Positions 1 through 16,118 of a stretch of 64,000 nt of DNA are shown here, in pieces (the stretch's first letter is position 1; every line of letters begins with the position of its first letter). The position numbers were made by a program, and so were the translations under genes. Source of the stretch: Chaenocephalus aceratus (Eukaryota > Chordata > Actinopteri > Perciformes > Channichthyidae); NCBI GenBank assembly GCA_023974075.1, contig CM043785.1, positions 26,066,622 to 26,130,621 on the forward strand. Reading direction: 5' to 3'. The notes beneath the pieces are model-generated. The model was not told the DNA's origin. It made no database searches and worked only from the letters and a program-made list of their open reading frames with translations.

Positions 1-2622
1 TGTGTGTTTGACGCAATGTTATTGCACCCTTGACGCGTTGATACTCTGGACACGCTGTAAAGCAACATTTACACACTCAATCTTCCTTTCTGAGGCTTTT
101 CCAAATCTTTAGGGCATTTTCGTTTTAGTCTACTCTACTCAAGTGCAAAAGGACACACTGTACACTCCCAAATCCCTCCAGGTTTGACATATGTTGTTCT
201 GATGGCTGTTTTGATGGGGAAGAGTAAGATAGGACGACAGTAAAAGAGAAAGGGAGGCAGACGATGTGTGTTCATGTAGCTGCAAGTGAGCATGGAGGAG
301 ACTTATACTTGTTAGTTGACCTCTACGGAAAAGCTTTGGAGAGCAGATACATCAACACAACTGGCATACATATGCACAAATATACTGCGTGCACAGACAG
401 TGCACAGACACACACACCTCTGAGGATCTGGCCCTGTCTGCCCCCTCTAAGTTGGGCTGTAGAGAGTCCATCTCTCCTCGCGTCCACCCTCTCCACCCTC
501 TCCTACCCTCTCCTCCCTCTCCTCCGTGCCCTGTGCACTGACCCCGAGCGGATGAGTAGCCCGTCTGCACTAATGCCTCGCTGTCGCGTCAAACACAGAG
601 AAAAACTTTACTACACTGAGACAGGAGAGAGGAGGCGGAGAGGGACAGAGGAGGCTGTAGTAAAGAGGGGATCTGTGAGAGAGAAACAAGTATACTAAGG
701 AGGGGAAGAGACTATATAAATCTGCTGATTTGTATTTGTACCGGAGAGGCAAGCGTATAACACATGAGATAAACCTTTTAATAAAAGGCCATTTTAGCCA
801 CGTCTGAGCTTTTCTGTAGAGCCACCATGAAAACATCTGATGTCTCTTATACTTTTGTTAATGACAACATATTTCCTTCAGCCGTACTTTAGTGTTACCG
901 GTAAGTTAACACATTTTAACACGCTAAGGTTATGAACATGGTAACCATTAGCCTCTGGAGAAAACAACCAATATTTGATGGGGTTCCGGTGAGGCAGGCG
1001 TATACCGGGCCAAGCCTTTCTATTTGTTGTGCCAATTATTATTTGCAGTCAACTTCAGACCATGTCTCCTCTCCTACAAAAAAACATACAGAAATGACAA
1101 GTTAACTGCACTAGAGTTTAAGTTTTAAAATATGTGTTTAACTTTGTAAATTGAAACAAGACAAACCAAAACTGCTAACTAGGAAATGCATTCCGCATCT
1201 TTTGCTTTTCACTTTCACCAAAAACTGCCTACATTTAGTGTAAACAGTCAATACTACACTGACTAAAAAAGAAAAGCATTACATTTCTGTGACTTTAATC
1301 GTGGACCGGTTCCTTAATTTGCATGTATATGTAGGTAACTGTTTAATAGAGATTATTGCACAACATATATTCGCACATTATGATATTTTTACCATACACT
1401 AATAATAACAGATAAATCAGCACAGCCGAATAGATCTTGTTCTATTCCCAGTAATGGAAAGAAATTAAATCCCTGTTTAGTCTGTTGTGTTTCACACCAT
1501 CTCTCCCTTCTCCTTGTCTTTTATGTTCTCCTCTCTATTTCCCAGCTCCTCCTGCTCCTCCTCTCAGTTAGTTAGCGGTGGTAAGTGGAGGGGAAGTGAA
1601 TGGGATTGATGGTGTTAGCATCTGAGCTGTTTATGATGATGATAAATGTGTGTGTGCAGGGGGCAGGGAGGAGGTGGGTGTCGATGCAGGAGTGTGTGTA
1701 TGTACGTATGATGAGGATGAATGGAGGGCTCCATTTTCACGCACTCCCAATGTCTACTGCGTGCAAACATAAAGAAATGATTCGGGCCGACACACTGTCA
1801 TGTAGTCTAATGCAGTTATATATCCTATCCACCAGGTGACAGGCAGAGGAAGGAGGGGGGGATGGTGGTAACGAGAGAAGGGGGAGTTGGTAAATGAATA
1901 GATGTCAGCGGATAGAAAACGAGGAAAAAAGAAACAAAAGAAAGAGGGACATCCAAAATGTGCTTCTGCATTATAATTGCAGTAAAGGTCCTGTATGAAA
2001 CCAAATAGTATTTAAACTTTTCACACTTTTCCTAGCATAACAGGTATAGCAAGTATAATGAATACTTATTACGTTGTTGATTACACCTGTGCTATATCTG
2101 CTAAAACATCAGTGTGAAGTGAACATGGCTAAATGATGATGTCTCAGTAAAAGTATTATTTATATATTACATTAATGCATGTTTTTAACTTATTTTCTAA
2201 AGTCAATTAATTAATTTAAATTTTGATTAAAAGATTACCACTTTAGTTTTAGTATAAATATAATTCAGATATAAAAATCAGCTCATGTAAAACGTTTCGT
2301 TTCTAGATCGATGAATCCATTATTCAATTAGCTGATTGACTGTAGACAAGCAAACATCTGAATAAGAAATGTAAACTTTAAAGCAAGTGTCAGAGCTCCT
2401 CCTAGTTTCTTACATTTAATGATAAAAAAGGTGACTGAATTTGGGTTTTAAGACGTTGGTTCATACAAGACCAAACATCTGAAGACATAGTTTTGGACTG
2501 GTATCAGTGAATGTACTGAATATATTGGTTTATGGCAGGTTTAATATAGGACACTAAAAGTTAGGAACTAGCAGAAATAATAGAGCTACAAGCTACAAAT
2601 ATATGTGTGTGTTTGATTACAG
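1..2622 (+). other. pax5 upstream intron, non-coding
   Basis: No coding exon could be supported here. The interval lies upstream of the first visible pax5 exon and is taken as intron. It is AT-rich with short purine tracts and isolated TG runs. Open frames are short and lack splice context or family similarity. The paired box, octapeptide and homeodomain remnant exons are not in this window. Confidence 0.6.
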
Positions 2623-2724
2623 GTCGAGACTTAGCCAGCACCACTCTGCCAGGCTACCCTCCTCATGTTCCTCCCACTGGACAGGGCAGCTACTCCACCC
2701 CCTCCCTAACTGGCATGGTACCAG
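2623..2724 (+). CDS. pax5: pax5 exon, start of C-terminal transactivation region
   Basis: A 102-base exon between a TTTGATTACAG acceptor and a GGTGAGTG donor, entered and left in phase 1. It encodes [18 protein letters not shown] followed by [16 protein letters not shown], the signature of the region after the partial homeodomain in Pax2/5/8 proteins. These transcription factors act in the nucleus through a paired domain, and this part belongs to the C-terminal transactivation module. Pax5 is preferred over Pax2 or Pax8 because of the next exon and because melk lies downstream on the opposite strand. Upstream exons are outside the window, so the gene is partial. The next coding exon joins in frame. 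Confidence 0.9.
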
Positions 2725-5144
<2,420 letters not shown>

Positions 5145-5231
5145 GGGGAGATTTTTCTGGCAGTCCATACTCCCATCCCCAGTATTCCACATACAACGAA
5201 TCGTGGAGATTTCCTAACCCCAGCTTATTAG
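5145..5231 (+). CDS. pax5: pax5 exon, C-terminal region
   Basis: An 87-base exon, phase 1 to phase 1, preceded by TATGTTTTTTTCAG and followed by GTAGGTG. It encodes [19 protein letters not shown] then WRFPNPSLL. This is nearly the vertebrate PAX5 sequence ([19 protein letters not shown] then WRFPNPGLLG) and closer to it than to PAX2 ([20 protein letters not shown]) or PAX8. It joins the 2623-2724 exon so that the G of MVPG is rebuilt across the junction. It can splice either to the candidate exon at 6305 or directly to the last exon at 9328, both in frame. Confidence 0.92.
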   Translation, partial: GEIFLAVHTPIPSIPHTTNRGDFLTPAY

Positions 5232-6304
5232 GTAGGTGTTTCTCATATCTCTGCACCCAGTTATACCAACCAGAAATAGATCAATAATTGTATCAATGCA
5301 TTTCATTTCCTTCTACCTCACATCACAGTTCCATCCTCTCTAATACTCCCTTGTAATATGCCGTATCTTTCATGCTCCACTCATTTTTTTTCAAGACATT
5401 ACATTTCTTTCTGTATTGTATCGTACAGTACAATTCATCATAGACATACTAATGGTTCTGTGAAAAGATGATTTAAAAGACTGGCAATTTGGGTTGTGAA
5501 TGGATCTGAATAAAAATGGAAGACAGCGAGAGAGAAAGAGATCAGACCATACTGCCACGAGCACTGTGCCAGACTACAATGAGCAGGCAATATTGCTTAT
5601 AGACTAAAATTAAATAATCCTTTGGAAGGTAATGTTACGTCAGTCTTAAACACAAGTTTTCAGACAACCCATGCAGGTCTGACAGCAAAATCCAGCACTC
5701 GCAATATAGAAAAATGTGTTTCTGTTAAACGATTAAAACTTCAATGTGCTTTCTGCTTTAGCATTAGAAGTGGGTGATATGACGATATATAACAGAACAG
5801 ATTTTGCCATATATTCTATGGAGATATGAGGCCATTGTGGATTAAAGACCAACAAGCAGCACTGCTTTATGTGTTACTGTATTGATTTGTATGATTGTTA
5901 CATAAAAGCAATGAAATGGGTCTGTCAGGTGTCAAATATACTGGATTTGCCCAAAAGAACAAAATACAATTTTAACCATTTATGAATTCTTTTTTGTATC
6001 ATATATATCAATAATGTGATATAAATGTACATATTCTTCCACCTAATGCCAAAAACCATGGATCTATATAGCTTCAAAAACCGTAATTGCAAATGTTATA
6101 ATGACATCTTGAAACTGCATCTGTGTTTAAGAGGGACAATTAACCCAGAGGCAAAATCAGTCAGTGTCAAAGTCATTATCTAGGGAGCCATTTTAGAGGT
6201 CACGTTTAAAGGTGAAGCGGTCAGCGGCTGGCCGTGTAAAGGTCAATAGGTGAGAAGGTTGAGTGCTGTGCTGACCTGTGTCCCCCGCTTATTTCTGTCC
6301 CCAG

Positions 6305-6391
6305 TGTTTCAGCAGGATTACGGGTCTCTCCTGGGAACGGAAATCGGCTGCTCCTCCAGTCTCTTCACCAGCCAGGCTGGACAGATGCAAG
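6305..6391 (+). CDS. pax5: candidate in-frame cassette exon of pax5
   Basis: An 87-base interval with a good pyrimidine tract and acceptor (TTATTTCTGTCCCCAG) and a GTAGGA donor. Its phases (1 to 1) match the intron between the two flanking pax5 exons, and the required frame is fully open. It would insert 29 residues (VFQQDYGSLLGTEIGCSSS, then LFTSQAGQMQ) between SLL and GSPYYY. The composition (Q, S, G, L, Y) suits a transactivation region. I do not recognise these residues from the usual PAX5 protein, so this is either an alternative exon or a chance arrangement. It has the same length as the preceding exon, but the sequences do not look related. Confidence 0.5.
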
Positions 6392-6497
6392 GTAGGAGGA
6401 GAAAGAGAGAAAGCTAGTCAACATATGCAACGTGTGACGATTCATGAGTCTGTGCAGAGGTGCAATGGTGAGGTGGATAGAAAGGGAAAAGTTCCCT

Positions 6498-6612
6498 GTA
6501 AGGAAAATATCACTCGTCACCGGCTTGAGCTTCAATATCAGGATACATGTATTTATTATCCTTGCAAGAATGGATGTAGTCATCACATACAGAGCATATG
6601 GTACAACTAGTT
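6498..6612. repeat. dispersed repeat, copy 1 of 2
   Basis: A roughly 115-base stretch containing AGGAAAATATCACTCG, CACCGG and TTATTNTTGCAAGAA closely matches 28098-28212 in the same orientation. Family unknown. It lies in the pax5 intron just after the candidate cassette exon. Confidence 0.7.
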
Positions 6613-7242
6613 CCTGAACAGTGTCCTTCACATGCTTACATACAAGAGAGGCTGTTACACAGTCACAAGATGCAGAAATACCGGTTCAAAGCAGTATAGA
6701 ATGTTTTGTTTAGATTACCTAAGGCCCACGTCAGAAATGATCATCATGTTTGTCATATGTCTATCTCCATAGAGGCTGATTCATGATGTTAATCGTTGTC
6801 ACATAGCTATCACATGCCTCAAACAGTGTGTCCTGATGCTTTTCTAGGTGTCATGTACACAGCAACAGTAGGGCCTTTGTTATCATGTGCTATTCTGATT
6901 TGGGAAGAGTACATTCAGAATCTTCCCAACATTTCGCATGAATATGAGGACAACACGCACATTAGGATGCACTGAAAAGGTTTGGGATTGATGGCAGGGA
7001 AGCTGTGAAACTGAGGGGAGGTTTAGAGAAGAGGTTACAAATAACAGAAAGGGGAGTTCTTTTGTTGTTGTTTTTTAAGGTAAAAGGGTAGAAAGGGCGT
7101 CTGAAGTCTTGACTGAGACTAAATAGTTTGTCAGACCGGCTTAATGCCTCACTTCCCAGAAGAGCCTCCCGAGATTACCTGGACTGTGGACAGACATAAC
7201 CTGTCAACACACAGCTGGGCTGATTGATGGAAGTGACAGAGA

Positions 7243-7364
<122 letters not shown>

Positions 7365-9327
7365 GGTGTGCATGTGTGGGTTTCTATATGGCTTTGGGGT
7401 TACAGTATTGAATTGACCTCTTCCCTGAGGAGAGAATAGACTCAAGGGATCAGCAGTAGTAGAGCTGTACTCAGTGTGTCAGCTTAGACTGTCACTTAGA
7501 TAGTGTACGCGTGTACGTGTGTGTGAAAGAGAAGAGTGAACATGTGAGACCAAAAGAAGAGTGTCAGAAAGTAGATCGAGTCCATTTTATTTGTTGTACA
7601 TGACAAGTATACTCATTTTGTCATTAGCTTCATCTGCATGTCATCTCTAACCTGCCTTTCAATACTCACATTAAAAGTTAAACACATCTTAACAGAAAAT
7701 TAAACCTGCTCATTCCAGATTTAAAATACATTTCATCAAAGAAAAGTAGTCAACGGATATAAAAGACATATTAGAAGTTGGGATTCTTTTTTTGTCATTT
7801 TAACCATCATTTATAAAAGGTACAATTGAAGTTTGAAAGTTAGCTGCAGAAGTCGTGAGAAACACAAATAGGAGCACGATAATCGTACAAATTCAAATGT
7901 TGCACACTTGGAAACAAAATTGACTTCCAGGCGGGAATAGTTTTAAAATACAATTTTTTATTGCTTTTCATTCAGGAAATTTAAAAACACACGCACACCA
8001 AGGTAAACTGTCGGCTAGGGCCAAAGAATGAAACGCTCAATAAACATTTAAACTAACATTTAACAAACCAAAGGGTCATACAAACAGGTGAAGCGCCCGT
8101 TCCAAACATTTCTTAATTTAACGTGAACAACTCCGATAAAAGGCTAACAATATGTACTACTGAGAGTATGTTACTCTTACACGTTCAAACATCTCTGTAA
8201 CAAATATCACCACTTCTGCTCACCTAGAAACACATGCATATCACAGCAACGCATCTGCATACTGTCTGTGAGGTCTAATGAATGACTCCTCAAGTGCAGT
8301 CGGATTCTCTAAACAAGTACCGCAGTCTCTTCTCCTAAATCCTTTTGAATTCTCCTATCCACTATCCCTTAACCCCGTGACGTTTCACTCAGAGGGAAAG
8401 GAATAGACGATAGGGTTAGAATTTAGGAGCTGATTTTTGGATTATCCGACCGCAGCCCTCCTGTCCCCACCTGAGGTCCCGTGTCTCACCTGAAGGACCC
8501 CTGAGCTGCCCTTAGTGCCTGTGTGAGCTTTACTAATTGTATTTTTTAATTCGACACATGACATTTATCAGAAGATTACCGATTCATCAAATACATCAAA
8601 ATACTTGAATGCCCCCCAAAAAATTACACATGTTAATTAACGTTTCCGTGTCCATTATTATGCCCAACATTAAAGGGGGTCCCTATATTAACCATATTAA
8701 TTTGTAAAGTAATGTTCTTGCAGCTCTAAGAAGCATCAGCATCGTTTAACGATCGTTTATTTTTTGCTATTCCACGTGTTTATGTTTTAGATGAACTCAC
8801 ACCACCTTGTTTCCAGATATCATGCTGTTTTCAGCAAAGACCTCTGATAAACCACTGTATGTTACCTGCTCAAACCTACAGTAGAAAAGCAAAGTTAGAG
8901 ACAAGCGTATGAACATAGCAGGCACATTACTGGTTAAAAAACAAAATATCCAGATGTTATCCCCAGGACTTAGTGGAGAGCTTAAAGGGACTAGTGTACT
9001 ATTATTCGTCAGGTGGCCAGATAGGTTAGTGTAGGCATTCACCATAACAACCTTTTAAGGTTATAATATGTCAGTGTGATTAGAGCCTGTTATGCTTCCC
9101 CCAAAATTGTAATAATGCCGTTTTTAAAGAACCTGGTTAAACTGTTGGCTCAGCTGTAGCCACGTCACCACCACCCGTTAAGCACAATATCATTACCAAT
9201 AGAAATAGGGCCAGAAATGAAAGAAACAGAACAGAAGTTTCAATAAACTGGACTCATCAAAATATATTATGGTGGATCTAATTTAAAAGAAATTGCATAA
9301 ATGATTTGTTTCTGTGTTTCTTTTCAG

Positions 9328-9407
9328 GGTCTCCGTACTACTACAGTACATCACGGGGGGCGGGGCCTGCTGCCACTGCAGCAGCCTCCGCCTACGACCG
9401 CCACTGA
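9328..9407 (+). CDS. pax5: pax5 terminal coding exon and stop
   Basis: The acceptor TGTTTCTTTTCAG is followed by codons for SPYYYSTSRGAGPAATAAA then SAYDRH and TGA at 9405-9407. The SPYYYS...AYDRH ending is the canonical C-terminus of PAX5 and PAX2 (human PAX5 ends SPYYYSAAARG...TAYDRH). The exon begins in phase 1 and so accepts either the 5145-5231 exon, giving LLGSPYYY, or the candidate 6305-6391 exon. Composition rises to GC-rich across the exon, then drops back in the downstream sequence. Confidence 0.93.
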
Positions 9408-12400
9408 CCCCACCAACTATGAGAAGAGGAGGTTGAGGAGAAGAGGAAGAGGAGGGACGAGAGGACGGATAGCACCAGCACTGCACAGTTCAATCCTGTC
9501 TACGCATGGACGACAATGAGAATGAAGATTTCAAATTTCTGACGTCAGTGAATTTAGAATTTTCTTTGATTGACACGTAAGCCAACAAACGCACTGCTGG
9601 GGAGCAAAACAGACATTCTTTATTGGTAATACATTACCATGAGAACACATGGATGGCAGTGTCAATAACTGATGGAGATAGGACTGGTCAGAAGCAAGTG
9701 AATCTCCCGTAAAATATCAAGGCTTGGCATCCCAATCATCTACAAATCCAAGGAGTCAGTGGACAAAGTGTGCAACATTGACTGAAACTGTATTGTGATC
9801 TTCTGGGTAAAATGTGATTTCAGGATGAGAATATTTCCAAGGAACTGATTTGAGTTGATTAGAGTCTTTTTAAGCCCCGACATCAATCAATCAATCAATT
9901 TTCTATGCCATTTTATGGTGAAGTAAAGACAATCCAATTCACATAACTTGACCAAAATCACCCATATCATTATCATTCTAGTCTCTTTACTGTAAATTCA
10001 ACACATTTCCTTTGGGATCACAATGCTTGATGGATGGGATACCATCATTCCCAATGGCAGTGTTCAGCTTCACAATTGAGTGTTCGCTAAGCACCGGCCC
10101 TTCAGTTACTGTTGCAATACCTGTCAAGCTTTCCCTTCTGCAGAATGAAGTAGCCACAAAACAGCATTCCTAGCCTGCAGTCATATAGACTGAGCAAATA
10201 TGTCCTTTAGATCAACCAATCATCACCTTGACCCTTCAGAGGATCTCTACAGCTCCATGCACACTGCTTCAACATGTGTAGAAATCCAAAGCTTGACAGG
10301 CTTCCCATGTCTAGTTGTGGTTGCTAAGCTCTGATTGGATATTTGCTGATTGGGGGTTAGCTTTAGCAAATGCTAAGTCCCAGGGGTTGTAGCCAGATCC
10401 CAATGTATCACAGAACATCTAACATCAGTACTTCCGTTCAAACTTTCCCAGTAACTGACCAACAGGCCTTTCAGTAAAAGCACAGCCTAAAATCTGAGCC
10501 CTCTGCTGTAAAATAACAACTGTACATGTTCACATCAGACCAAAATCATACCCACCAGGGAGCGTTATTGTACAGGAAGGTGCTATCCTACCTCCCGGCC
10601 AAGATTTAGTCCTGAACAAGAGCTATTTATAATGGGAGGAGACACAGAGTAATATATTAAGAAGTTTTCTGCGCTGCACTCCGTGATGAGAGTGAATGCC
10701 TGTAATGATTTATAATTATGTTTCACGCTGTTGTGCTAGAATAGTGATGATGATGATGATGATGATGATAATGACGATGATGATGATGCAGTGAAATGTG
10801 AAATCTTAATAACTTTCAATATGAAAAAAAGTATTGTTTATAAATATGAACCGATTGCGATTTTCTTGTTTATAGTTTGTTGCCTGGTATCAGTTGACAC
10901 AGGTGCCATTGAATAAGATGCCATTTTTATCTGCTTCCTGATTATTGATGTGAAGAGACAGGAAGCAGTGGCACCCTCTCTTTCTCTCTCTCTCACTCTC
11001 TTTCTATTTCTCTCTTTAAACTCCCCAAAGATGGGCCTCCACTAGTGGATCGGCTGACTAACTACAAAAGCACAAAGAGACTCAATCATCATTTAAAGGC
11101 GACATTTTACTTTTTTGACTTCCCTTTAGAACCATTAAGTAATTCTTCGTCTTCTACTGCCCCTTTTGAGTGCTTGTCCTTGTGCTGTTTTATTGTTTCT
11201 ATAAAAGCATTGCGTTCGTGAAAACACAAGTGAAACTTTTATTTTTGTTTGTCTCCTACATCAGTTCTGCGCTGTGACAATGTATGACACCAGGGTCGAG
11301 GCCTTACCCATCATGTACAGACAGAAGGACACAGTTGCCCAGCCCTCAGTGCTGATCTGATATCAGTGTATTATATGTGTGAGGGCCCACAGTGTTGATC
11401 TTGTGAAAGGGCAATATCTTCCTAAACCTGTACGTAGCTTCCTGTCTCATTTATGTTCATTCAAACTTGTACAGCAATCAGTGATTAGGAAGATAAGTCA
11501 CAATGTCAATAGCAGTTTCAACTTTTCACAATTTAGATTTTAGTGATAAAACTTTCTTTATGATAAAAAAAAAACTAAGAGGTGTATGGTGTCGTTTTAG
11601 CCATTGTCTGCAAGTGTTTACATATATTTTGTTTGTTTTGGTTCTGTGTGGCTGGCTGTAGCGCTTCATTGCTACTGTGTAGTTTTACTAGCCAACCGAG
11701 TGAAGGCACCAAATCTGCAGCGTGAGACATACAATTTAGCTAAATGAAAAATACCTATAAACACTGAACAAAGCTGTTTCTCCATCTATGTTGTTACTGG
11801 GTTTTGAACATTGTGATAGTGGATCCTTTTACATTTGTGAACCTTAAAAGTTGTGTATCCACAACTCTAAAGCAGATTCTTATGAAGGCTCGCCTGCTGT
11901 GCTGCCAGCGTGCATCGCAGCAGGAGCCTCTCCTTATTTCTGTTGTTCTCTCTTGATCTTTCTGAGGCATTATTGAACCTGAACCACACCAGCTGAAAAC
12001 AAGGACAGTGCCTTTAGTTTTATATGTCAACTCCCCCCCGACTGACCACGCATCACTTAAACAAGATTTATGGTCCCTCCCTGCATCTCCTTAAACAAAA
12101 GTCTGCGCACACATGGCCAATTTTATATAAAGCCTTTCACGAATAAATAACAGCCAGTTATTCAAACTCTGGTTACCAATAGTAACATTGCAGCTCTGCT
12201 AAGGAGATAGCCCTTATCCAGCATCATTTCAGTCAGAGATTCATAAAAATGGTTATGAAAGTCAACATTCCTGTAAGGAGGGTTAATGTATTTAGCCATA
12301 CAACTGTTTCATTGATTCCCATGAAATTGTGTTAAACATTCATGTTCCCCAGAGGATGAACCCTTATTATCCTCTAGTGCCACCAGCAGGTCCAGAGTTT

Positions 12401-13019
12401 TTAATAGTATCAGCTACATTATGGATTGGCACATTTTAAACAGAAGCTCCTGATTCCAAGAAAATGTACTAATGTACTTTGGTTATGCACTCACTTAGTG
12501 TTACAACGAGGTTGGCTTGTGGTTTTCAGTGAAGGTTTTTCAATACATTAGTTTATGCTTGTATGATGGGAAACATGGCATACAATTACCTGTTAGAATT
12601 GTGTTTGTGAACATGTTTACATAAAAATCAATGCTTTCTGTCACTAAATACAGTCACAAAGCTGCGAGCATAGCTTTACACATTTGTTGTTTTAACCCAA
12701 TAGCCGTCTGATATGATTTTCTTTCTAACATCAGTTACTAACAAGATTGTTTTACCATTCCCTGAGTTAATGTTCTGACAATCCTCCCATAACACATTTT
12801 CGAACCAAATCTCTGACTGACTGACTATTCAAGCAGGACCAAGATGTGTTGTAAACCGCCCCTCAGTAGGACCAACTGTGTTGACAAGAATAAAAAAATG
12901 CACAAATAATGTATTTATAAGCCACGTAAGCTACAGACATGTTACAACTCTGTTCATCATTATCATTTTTTTCATCAAAAAGAGCATCTTACAATTGAAT
13001 GACACCCGTTTACCACAGA

Positions 13020-13084
<65 letters not shown>

Positions 13085-13420
13085 TACTGTAAACATGAAG
13101 AAGTATTGATTGAAAGTCGTTCTCCTTGAGGAGGTGATTCCAGTCGTGCCTCCTGTGTCCGCTTGCGAGGCGCTTCGACACGAAACAGCCAAATTCGTAG
13201 CCAAGAATACAGCCATACGTTAACAGGATTATTTGTTAACTATGCATCTCAAAGTGACACAGCTTGCCTTGCCATTGCTTTGACCTAATTGGTTCACATG
13301 GGGAGAGAATGAGTTCTCATTGGCCCACAGTTGTTTCGATTGGCAGCCATGACATTGACTGCAGCGATCAAGGGGGACTGTCATTGTGGGTGGTACTGTA
13401 GGAAGCACGGCAGGCAGAGG

Positions 13421-13481
<61 letters not shown>

Positions 13482-15342
13482 CCCGCTACTACACATAAAT
13501 ATAAGTACAGACACACTCTCTCCCTCCCTTTGTCCTTTGCGGAGTGATCGCCCCCCCTTCCATGCCCCTGTGTTCCCCAGGGGAGGCCAAACCTGCTGTG
13601 CCATCAGAAGCTCATCCCATCTTTTTTCTCCCCCTCCCTCAGCCCTAATCTCATCAAATATCATGCACTCGTCCCCCCTCTCATCTCCCCTCCTGTAGCA
13701 CTGCCACACCACCAGGATTAGGAATATTAAAACTATTCTGTTGATTACGGGCCTGTGACCTTCCTCAAAAAGTCCTCCCTTCTTTCTTCAGACAGCCCTA
13801 TTAATCCCTTTTTTCCCTCTCCTATTCTTACTTCTCTTTGACCATTCAGACGTGATGCTCCCTGTCCTGTCAGAAATTCTGCATAGGAATGAAGCAGGTT
13901 GTTTGTGCCAAAGCGAGCTCGTTTCAATAGCAATATTGCTGCCGGTCTATTCGACCAACATTTTTCTGTGGGATTGCATCTCATATTATGTTTTCTCTTC
14001 ATGTATCTGTAAAGCATTTAAGACTAAAAGCAACACTAGTTTCAGATCAAACAAAGACATTTCATTTCCAGCTTTGCTACAGTTTAATGTGCATGAAAAT
14101 GCATTTGCATCCTGAATTGTTATCCCAACTCCCAATCAAATAGGAAACAGAAATAAATGCAAATTAGTTTTTTTCTTTATTATGATTTCTCACCGAGTGC
14201 GCATCGCCTGACTGTATCTCAATATGAATCCATGAAGATGACTACTGCCTTCCGTAAAACCTGAGGGGATTTCAGCATCACATCTTGACAGCAATTAGTG
14301 GCACAATCTGTTTCATGCTTGCTGATATAACTAGGCCTTGGACAGATCTCATACTGAAGTGTTACAATATTCTCTACATCTTAATATTATTCAACTGTGG
14401 AAGAGGAGAACATATACAGGACTCAGCCTACAAATATCCACTGTGCTTTTTAAGCAGATGTTTCAATCAAAAAAAAAAAGATAACGTGAATTTTCACCTT
14501 ACTGTGGCCTTTTGTGTAACAATCTGGAGTTTGTTTTGTGTTCATGGCTTCCTATCTGGGGTGTTAAAGAGATATTTATATCCGTAACGTTTTGGTAAAA
14601 AATAAAGAAGAATAAACAAAAGACATCAGACTGCAAAGACAAATTAGGTTTCAACAATACAGCTTGCTCAATTCTTTTAAATCAAACAAAACTAAAATAT
14701 CTGTAACATTCACCAAAGCCTGTGATGCCTGTTTTAAATAATAGATTCTTGTACAAAAAACATATAAAATAGCAGAAAAGAGTTACAGATACAAACACAA
14801 AATGAAGATAAGAATTGCCTTCAGATATTCCAGAGGGGAGGATTTAAAAAAAAAGTAAAATAAATGCTTCTTTAAGAAAATGTGTATGTTTTTTATTCAA
14901 TTTTCTAGTAGTTGCAAACAAAACTTGGTGTTTTTTCTCTTTGTGTGTTGTGTGTTGTCTTAATATTTGAATGTATTTTACTGCAGTGCGAATTTGCCAA
15001 AGATATCATATCACTTGATTTCTCTCCTTCATTCTTTTTGTTTAGTTCTTTGTTCTACTGTGACCAATTTTGCTCAGAAAACTGGAAATAAATGGTGAAT
15101 TTGATATTTTTCATATTTCTATTGTTAATATTATTGTTATTTTATTTCTTGGGTTTAAGTTTACTGTGGAATATTAAATTGCAGTTTGCTTGATGCATCT
15201 CTTCATACTCAGTGTACCTGTCCATCTGTCCACCTGAGTGACTGTTGTTGGTGAATTATTCCATTTATGTACCTGTAATGTGAAGCTAAGAAGTAATTAT
15301 TTGTAAATATTTGCCATAATTTTATTGGTCCTTCAGAATAAA
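9408..15342 (+). other. probable pax5 3' UTR and downstream non-coding DNA
   Basis: No gene was recognised. The stretch begins as pax5 3' UTR. Possible poly(A) signals occur late, the clearest being AATAAA at 15337-15342, with others near 14604 and 15087, so the UTR could be several kb long, but its end cannot be fixed from sequence. Other contents are a (GAT)n tract at about 10743-10790, (CA)n tracts at about 13021-13082 and 13421-13472, and a CT-rich stretch near 10976-11020. Confidence 0.45.
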
Positions 15343-15714
15343 AAATAATTTTTTGGAAGTGAAATGTTCCGTGTCAAATACATTTGCTGCAAATGTATAC
15401 GTTTTTGGTCAACATGTATACAAACAGTACACAGACACACAGTGTATTGCTGGAAAAAAGCCACATTCCTCAACACCCAGCATCAGCCTGGATAATCGGA
15501 GACTTCCAGAGCAGGATGCTAGTTGTGTTTCGCTGTGACCCTGCTGCGCAGCTTTCATCCTGGGGAGACAGATCTCATCTTATGGCATCTATCTGATGGG
15601 GAGAGGGGGAGGACGAAGCTAAACCCCCTCCTTCTCCTCACCCCAACACTCTGAGTGGATGGAGAGTCCCACTGCTGCAGTCTTGGCTGCTGGCCGAGTC
15701 CAGGATGGGTTTGT

Positions 15715-15750
15715 GTGTGTGTGTGAGTGAGTGAGTGAGTGAGTGAGTGA

Positions 15751-15815
<65 letters not shown>

Positions 15816-15866
15816 TGTGTGTGTGCGCGTGTGTGTGTGCGCGTGTGTGCGCGTGTGTGTGTGTGG
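15715..15866. repeat. compound (GAGT)n/(GT)n/(GCGT)n microsatellite
   Basis: A GTGA/GAGT run passes into (GT)n and then alternating GT and GCGT blocks. A second (GT)n tract lies at about 16027-16112, ending in GCGCGCATGCGTGTG. Alternating purine-pyrimidine DNA of this length can adopt Z-form. The long Cys/Val and His/Thr open frames over this area are repeat translations. Confidence 0.95.
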
Positions 15867-16025
15867 AAAGGAGGAGGAGGAAGGGGGTGATAATAGGACA
15901 CAAGCCACGACATGGCGACAACACGCCACACACACAGAAAACAGCACAAACCCAGCTTGAGACACAGGCCGAGCTGTCTGCAGCTTGGGTGCCTGCCCAG
16001 GACACCAGAATGGCACAGTGTGATG

Positions 16026-16112
<87 letters not shown>

Positions 16113-16118
<6 letters not shown>

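Noticed and set aside
264..698. 144-codon open frame at the left edge
   Set aside because: Low-complexity Ser/Leu/Pro sequence over CT-rich DNA. No splice context or family match, and it lies within the presumed pax5 intron.
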